Source: Capra hircus (taxonomy: Eukaryota > Chordata > Mammalia > Artiodactyla > Bovidae). From it: a stretch of DNA of 64,000 nucleotides. The stretch spans positions 29,836-93,835 of the forward strand of contig NW_017211629.1 in NCBI RefSeq assembly GCF_001704415.2, written 5' to 3'. A program made the position numbers and the translations under genes. Shown here in pieces: positions 61,001 through 64,000 of this stretch (its first letter is position 1; every line of letters begins with the position of its first letter). The notes under the pieces are model-generated. The model was not told the origin of the DNA, ran no database searches, and saw only the letters and a list, made by a program, of their open reading frames with translations.

Positions 61001-62947
61001 TTTAAACGACCTGCAGGGTCGCGATGATGATGACAGCAGCCCCAACAGCAACAGCAACTGCAACAGCAATGCCTCTTGGGATTTCTATGGCAGCTCTGTG
61101 TGTGGTGAGCAGCCTTGTTCGTTTCAGTTGGGTGGGGAAGACGTGCAGGAGTTAAGAGAACTTTTCTCTCTTGTGTGGATGAAGGCTTGGGGAGGGTGCC
61201 ATGAGCAGGGCTGGCTTGGGAAAGACTTTCTGTTTGGAGAACAGCTAGGATATTGCTCTGGCTTAACTGATCCCCTCCTCTCTCTCATTTGCCCTCCCTT
61301 AGAACCAGATGATGAAAGTGGTTATGACGTTTTAGCAAACCCCCAGGACCAGAGGACGAGGACGATGATAACGACACCTGCAGCGACGTGTTCGAATTCG
61401 AATTCTCAGAAAGCCCCCTCTTGCCGTGTTATAATGTCCAAGTGTCCGTCGCTCAAGGGTGAGCATGCCCAGCGTGATGTTGAGAAGCAGCAGATGAGGG
61501 TCGGGGGGTAGGGGGTGAGTGAACTCCTCACCAAGTGTCCACCAACTTCACATACTGCAGTAGAACTTTGCCAGGAAAGGGGTGGGGTGGGGTGGGGATC
61601 CCAGCAAACTGCCCTCATCGGAATACAACCCAGAGCCCAAAGGACACCAGAGCCACTGGCTAGAATTGCTCACGATTTCAGTCACCACAGTCTTGGGGAA
61701 AGGATCCTCCTTGGGAGTCCCCCACAAAGGACCACTGTAGGGGCTGTCCAAGGCACCCAAGGTCCACTGGACGACACTAATGTAGCCTCTCCTTGTGTAA
61801 GATTAGGTAAAGCCGTATGTGGCACCTGGGATCTTCTGTATCCTCGGACTGGGTCAGATCGAGTTTTGCCCCCATTAGTCAGGCCACTGTGCCCCTGCAC
61901 CCAATCCTCCAGAGTGAACACGTCAGGAGACATTGCTCTGCTGTGTGTTGACCCCTTGCTTAAGGAGTAGCGTCCTCCTTGGACTGTGAGCCTGGGAATG
62001 TGTCTGTCCGTCTGTCCTCGTGCTGACGGTCTCTTAGGAATAGAGCTCATTAAGGGTGGCAAGGGATAGCAGGGAAAGGTTGTACCCCCTTCCTTTGAGA
62101 AAGCCTCACTCCCAGCAACATTGAGGGGCAGGTTGGAGGTATGGGAAAGGAAAGGAAAGACAGGCGACCTTGCCTGTTTCTCATGCTCTCTCCATGAGGG
62201 TCGGAAGAGAGGAGAGATCACAGAGGTGTTTGCCATCTGCCTTGGGTTCGGCAAACAGACTAGTTTTCCCTTATGACTAGAACCGGGGGGATGGGTGGGT
62301 GGAGACTCATTTGGACAGGGTGACCTGAGTTGTGGCTGGAGCTGAGGGACCAAGCCTTTGCCTGGGATGTGTCCATCAGTTCTAGAGGTGCCGGGGCAGC
62401 CTGTGACAAGGCTCATTCATGGGTGCTGCTCCCACTTAGTCTAAATTGGCTGATCCGTCCTAGATAGTTTCTTAATACATGCACATGGGTCCAGAGTTCC
62501 CTGCTAGAAGTTAGATCTTAGTGAGAAGTGGAGTGAGTGAAGTAATCAAAGCAGAAGTAACTGGCCCTTGTTACCACTGGGAGACTGGTAGTTCATAGTT
62601 GGGAGAGCTTTTAATTTTGCCAGAAACTCAAACCACTGTCCTTTCTCTGGTGCAGGCCTCGGAACTGGCTGTTGCTTTCAGACGTGCTCAAGAAATTGAA
62701 AATGTCCTCCCGCATATTTCGCTGCAATTTCCCAAATGTGGAAATTGTCACCATTGCGGAGGCTGAGTTCTACCGGCAAGTGTCAGCAAGCCTATTGTTC
62801 TCTTGCTCCAAAGACCTAGAAGCCTTCAACCCTGAAAGCAAGGAGCTCTTAGATCTGGTGGAGTTCACAAACGAGCTTCAGACTCTGCTGGGCTCATCCG
62901 TGGAGTGGCTCCACCCCAGCGACATGGGTTCAGACGACTGCTGGTGA
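39978..62947 (+). CDS. BCOR: BCOR, BCL6 corepressor (14 coding exons, three one-base frame breaks)
   Basis: BCOR is a nuclear transcriptional corepressor. It binds the BCL6 BTB domain and, through its C-terminal PUFD domain, PCGF1, organising the non-canonical Polycomb complex PRC1.1 (with KDM2B, RING1/RNF2, RYBP, SKP1) that ubiquitinates H2A. The translated exons match the human protein as I know it almost throughout. Joined at 39978-40063, 41379-41457, 42380-45221, 45871-45924, 46412-46598, 52202-52462, 52758-53102, 53688-54013, 54283-54537, 59196-59362, 60467-60612, 60997-61104, 61303-61458 and 62656-62947, and allowing for three missing bases, the model is 1768 residues (human 1755). All introns are GT-AG and all phases agree once the missing bases are counted. 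As read, the frame breaks at 42805-42808, 43191-43194 and 61340-61344. Landmarks: Pro85 (site of a known human microphthalmia change) is kept, BCL6-binding segment 498-514, basic KAKRRRVSK, ankyrin repeats about 1467-1580, PUFD about 1650-1765. X-linked in other placentals. Confidence 0.97.
41379..41457 (+). CDS. BCOR: BCOR coding exon 2 (human exon 3)
   Basis: Completes codon 29 (AG|G, Arg) and encodes residues 30-55, ending ...NPLNHNV at GTG|gtaaga. The acceptor is 'ccttttaaatag'. It continues the conserved N-terminal region. A POU octamer lies 69 bases beyond the donor (41526-41533). No repeat is seen in the 922-base intron that follows. Confidence 0.96.
42380..45221 (+). CDS. BCOR: BCOR coding exon 3, the giant exon (human exon 4), with two one-base deletions
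   Basis: Encodes residues 56-1003 (948 codons once two missing G are allowed for; 2842 bases are present where 2844 are expected). It is a long, mostly disordered Pro/Ser-rich region holding the BCL6-binding segment (498-514) and a PLDLS motif (440-444). Reading runs in frame from 42380, breaks at the G run 42805-42808, resumes one frame lower to the G run 43191-43194, then resumes one frame lower again and stays open to the donor CAG|gtgagc. As written, the protein would stop at TGA 42857-42859 after 214 residues. The protein text on both sides of each break matches human BCOR, so the breaks are single-base losses and not exon boundaries. Confidence 0.97.
43530..43544 (+). other. PLDLS motif (CtBP-type docking site) in BCOR
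   Basis: Residues 440-444 read PLDLS in the context DKPLDLSSK. This fits the PxDLS consensus used by CtBP corepressors. Presence is seen directly; CtBP recruitment by BCOR through this site is inference here. Confidence 0.6.
43704..43754 (+). other. BCOR: BCL6 BTB-binding segment of BCOR
   Basis: The 17 residues RSEIISTAPSSWVVPGP, at model positions 498-514, are identical to the human peptide known to sit in the lateral groove of the BCL6 BTB dimer. The exact match in numbering also confirms that the two upstream frame breaks are losses of one base each. Confidence 0.93.
45222..45870 (+). other. Short intron after the giant exon, with AATAAA signals
   Basis: AT-rich 649-base intron. Two AATAAA hexamers lie at 45542-45547 and 45764-45769. 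Reading through the donor gives 24 further codons, ending with a stop at 45291-45293. This could produce a truncated, intronically polyadenylated isoform, but nothing in the sequence proves use. Confidence 0.35.
45871..45924 (+). CDS. BCOR: BCOR coding exon 4, 54-nt cassette exon
   Basis: Eighteen codons (residues 1004-1021), MEGLQEDSILCLPAAYCE, between acceptor 'aattacatag' and donor gtcagt. It begins and ends in phase 0, so it can be skipped without changing the frame. Human BCOR isoforms differ by inclusion of this segment, as I recall. Confidence 0.93.
46412..46598 (+). CDS. BCOR: BCOR coding exon 5
   Basis: Encodes residues 1022-1083 plus one base of the next codon. It starts RAMMRFSELEMKEREGG and ends ...NDTER at AGA T|gtaagt. 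The acceptor has a very long polypyrimidine tract (T run at 46370-46389). The following intron, 46599-52201, holds no recognisable gene or young repeat. Confidence 0.95.
46599..52201 (+). other. BCOR intron, 5.6 kb, no other gene seen
   Basis: Unique sequence throughout. I find no ruminant SINE or LINE. A frame of about 245 codons at 51886-52623 overlaps the next exon's acceptor but is intronic before 52202. A C-rich stretch lies at 51100-51127. Confidence 0.6.
52202..52462 (+). CDS. BCOR: BCOR coding exon 6
   Basis: Encodes residues 1084-1170 plus one base. It starts CDYSAGSKHDPFEAPEDKD and ends at KAKRRRVSK, a basic cluster (codons 52435-52461) that fits a nuclear localisation signal. Donor: AAA G|gtgagc. 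Differences from human are scattered conservative changes. Confidence 0.95.
52758..53102 (+). CDS. BCOR: BCOR coding exon 7, with alternative 3' splice sites
   Basis: The upstream acceptor (tctccattag, ending 52757) yields the long form with residues DDWPEREMTNSSSNH and onward. An internal acceptor (gaattaacag, ending 52859) yields the short form joining K to [20 protein letters not shown]. The difference is exactly 102 bases, 34 codons, so both keep the frame. Human BCOR has the same two isoforms as I recall. Both acceptors are intact here. The exon ends GAA CAA G|gtatgc. Confidence 0.95.
52860..53102 (+). CDS. BCOR: BCOR coding exon 7, short form
   Basis: Same exon from the internal acceptor: AAA G|GG CTC gives Lys-Gly-Leu. 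It encodes the Arg/Lys-rich, probably helical segment [10 protein letters not shown] and the following polar region. Confidence 0.85.
53688..54013 (+). CDS. BCOR: BCOR coding exon 8
   Basis: Encodes residues 1286-1394, starting GLPVFSGSPPM and ending YYVENADGK at AAG|gtacct. It includes the acidic patch TDEEEDCQAASLLQ, well conserved with human. The frame is intact and the exon ends in phase 0. Confidence 0.95.
54283..54537 (+). CDS. BCOR: BCOR coding exon 9, entry to the ankyrin region
   Basis: Encodes residues 1395-1479: [20 protein letters not shown] at the start, [20 protein letters not shown] near the end, finishing GYE|gtgagc. The last part, from [14 protein letters not shown], is the first helix-turn of the ankyrin repeats. 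Phase 0 at both ends. Confidence 0.96.
54538..59195 (+). other. BCOR intron, 4.7 kb, with a MIR and AT-rich candidate elements
   Basis: A diverged MIR lies at about 57200-57410 ('gggcctcaatttctctta', 'gaagcactgtgtaaatag'). AT-rich, repeat-free stretches at 56760-56950 ('ggcatttaattaattaacaa') and 58290-58420 ('ttcatattaatattttaaca') look like possible regulatory elements. No nested gene is seen. Confidence 0.5.
59196..59362 (+). CDS. BCOR: BCOR coding exon 10, ankyrin repeats
   Basis: Encodes residues 1480-1534 plus two bases: [20 protein letters not shown], then the ankyrin consensus [20 protein letters not shown] and GADVNCSAQDGT, ending AG|gtgagt. Apparently identical to human in this stretch. 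Ankyrin repeats of BCOR mediate protein contacts within the corepressor assembly. Confidence 0.97.
60467..60612 (+). CDS. BCOR: BCOR coding exon 11, ankyrin repeats
   Basis: Completes Arg1535 and encodes through residue 1583: [40 protein letters not shown], ending EKFLT, then G|gtatga. The 'PLHDAV...[15 protein letters not shown]' pattern is a canonical ankyrin repeat. Confidence 0.97.
60997..61104 (+). CDS. BCOR: BCOR coding exon 12, linker with Asn/Ser insertion
   Basis: Encodes residues 1584-1619 plus one base: DYLNDLQGRDDDD, then SSPNSNSNCNSNAS, then WDFYGSSVC. Human BCOR has only about four residues (ASGT) where this exon has fourteen, so there is an insertion of about ten residues built from AACAGC hexamers (61044-61069). 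The frame is kept. The exon joins the ankyrin repeats to the PUFD domain. Confidence 0.95.
61303..61458 (+). CDS. BCOR: BCOR coding exon 13, acidic linker and start of PUFD, with a one-base deletion
   Basis: Reads EPDDESGYDVLAN in frame, then breaks at the C run 61340-61344. One base further on, the expected acidic stretch (EDEDDDNDTCSDVFEFEFSE) and PLLPCYNVQVSVAQG follow. The exon has 156 bases; 157 are needed for the phase of both neighbouring exons. As written, the frame would reach a TGA at 62697-62699 early in the next exon and lose PUFD. Donor: CAA GG|gtgagc. Confidence 0.95.
62656..62947 (+). CDS. BCOR: BCOR coding exon 14, PUFD domain and stop
   Basis: Encodes the last 97 residues: PRNWLLLSDVLKKLKMSSRI, FRCNFPNVEIVTIAEAEFYR, ...SVEWLHPSDMGSDDCW, then TGA at 62945-62947. 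This is most of PUFD, the PCGF Ub-like fold discriminator that pairs with the RAWUL domain of PCGF1. It is intact and nearly identical to human except at the extreme C-terminus, where I recall human ending SDLASDNYW. Confidence 0.97.
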
Positions 62948-63822
62948 GCTCGCCAGGGCCCACCGTGTACAGTGTGTCATAGTGTTTATCCTTGTGCATA
63001 TGTGTCATAATACGACTATTTCTGTAAAGAAGGGACACTATTACATATGAAAATATCTCTTCTTTATATAAGAGACATGACTCCAGTCGGAAGGACTCAG
63101 AAATAAGTTTTTTTTCTTTTTAAACTTTTAAAGTCAGTTTTTATGAAGTTGTTAAAAATGTTTCTTTACTTTTCAGTGCACACATGCTTTGGGATATGTT
63201 TGTTTTTACTCAGAACATTTGTTTCTTTTCTTTTTTAAGGAGAAAAAAAAAACAAGGAAAAGGAGCTCCACACTTTGATTTAATTTCATGTAAAGCTCCC
63301 CACGACAAAGGCCGTAACTGTTGAGAGTGTGGTCAGAACCGTGTGGTTGGTTTGGGGGTTGTATTCGGGGAAGGCACTTGGCGATATCGTAACTTTATGT
63401 TTTGTTTACAGTGTACCTGCTCAGGCCAGGTCAATGCTATTGGATGTGATCCAGTAGTATGTAATATACATTCAAACCATATCCACACACAACAACTAAT
63501 TGTATGAAACTTTTATATCCTAATTTAAAAGCTGTGAAATTAGTTTTCACGCATCAAAACCGGATTGTTTATATGTTTAAAACATTTTATGCTCTTATTT
63601 AAAGAAGACTTTGAGCTATTTTTTTCTGTACCCCTGTAAAATATTGAAAACTAACATAATATGTTGAGGTTGCTTGAAATTGTACATAAAACTAAAATTT
63701 TCTGGAAGTGTGTGTTTATGTATGAAACCTGTGTTTTAACTTTGTAAGTAAATTCTCTGCCTTTGTATTTATATTTTACAAAAATTTTCTTAAAAGGCAA
63801 TAAACCTGTTGAGGAAAGGAGA
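62948..63822 (+). other. BCOR: BCOR 3' UTR
   Basis: AT-rich sequence after the stop codon without any further frame. It contains a Pumilio-type TGTACATA (63681-63688) and several T-rich tracts. It ends shortly after the poly(A) signal at 63799. The exact cleavage position is an estimate. Confidence 0.85.
63799..63804 (+). terminator. BCOR: Polyadenylation signal AATAAA
   Basis: Canonical hexamer in 'aaaaggcaataaacctg', followed about 30 bases later by GT-rich sequence (cttgtgtcctatgtatttt) that fits a CstF downstream element. Placed about 850 bases after the stop codon. Confidence 0.9.
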
Positions 63823-64000
63823 AAATTGAAGTACTTGTGTCCTATGTATTTTCCTAAAACATTACTGTTGGCAATTTTTTTTTAAGTGTTGTTGATGGTC
63901 AGTTCCCTATAGATAACTTTAGGCCAGTTTATACTCTCTATGCACTGAAACAGACTAGATTTCAGGGAAGTGAGACTCAAGACAATTTGAAGTTCTATCC
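63823..64000. other. Downstream flank, nothing recognised
   Basis: Unique AT-rich sequence after the BCOR poly(A) site up to the window end. No gene or repeat seen. Confidence 0.6.

Noticed and set aside
39978..62947. The gene being a processed pseudogene of BCOR
   Set aside because: Thirteen introns with GT-AG sites are present, with a CpG promoter island upstream and a normal 3' UTR. A retrocopy would lack introns.
39978..62947. The locus being the Y-linked BCOR gametolog (BCORY-type), with the frame breaks as decay
   Set aside because: Y copies are expected to be strongly diverged and loaded with transposons. Here the protein is almost human-like outside three single-base gaps, and the region is unusually free of young repeats. 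Not fully excluded; male/female read depth would decide.
1..64000. CRISPR arrays, bacterial operons, tRNA or rRNA genes
   Set aside because: Nothing of this kind is present. The only tRNA-like sequences are the heads of tRNA-derived SINEs.

Overview
This is a mammalian nuclear-genome window, and specifically a ruminant (pecoran) one. The first 7 kb carries Bov-tA SINEs, BovB/ART2-type sequence and CHR-type tRNA-derived SINEs, a combination diagnostic of cattle, sheep, goat and relatives. The exact species cannot be read from the sequence. The only protein-coding gene recognised is BCOR (BCL6 corepressor), on the + strand. It is X-linked in other placental mammals, so the window is most likely from the X chromosome.

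Layout. 1-7.1 kb: repeat-rich flank with young SINEs, one having a perfect 15-bp target-site duplication, plus older MIRs and a compound microsatellite. 7.1-39.9 kb: no protein-coding gene, but several CpG-rich blocks (8.9-14.2, 15.6-16.3, 19.25-22.9, 23.5-24.5, 26.1-27.0 and 27.9-28.7 kb) alternate with AT-rich stretches that look like conserved developmental regulatory DNA. The 19.25-22.9 kb island is the best candidate for the BCOR promoter and non-coding exon 1. It carries two strong splice-donor sequences, near 20738 and 21446, and lies about 19 kb upstream of the first coding exon. From about 7.06 kb to the end I see no ruminant-specific retrotransposon, only ancient MIR remnants and simple repeats.

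39.9-63.8 kb: BCOR itself, in 14 coding exons that I could place to the base from splice sites and reading phase. They include the giant exon (2.84 kb), a 54-nt cassette exon, and an exon with an alternative 3' splice site that adds or removes 34 codons. A 3' UTR follows, with AATAAA at 63799. After allowing for three missing bases, the model is 1768 residues. Its BCL6-binding segment falls at residues 498-514, the same as the human numbering. The C-terminal half holds ankyrin repeats and the PUFD domain that binds PCGF1 in the non-canonical Polycomb complex PRC1.1.

The most notable observation is that the BCOR reading frame is broken three times by one-base shortenings of G or C runs: G run 42805-42808, G run 43191-43194 and C run 61340-61344. 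Everything else in the gene is intact, including splice sites, domains, promoter island and UTR. Sequencing or assembly error in homopolymers is therefore the leading explanation; a decayed Y gametolog or real alleles are less likely. A second notable feature is an Asn/Ser-rich insertion of about ten residues, encoded by AACAGC hexamers, in the linker between the ankyrin repeats and PUFD.
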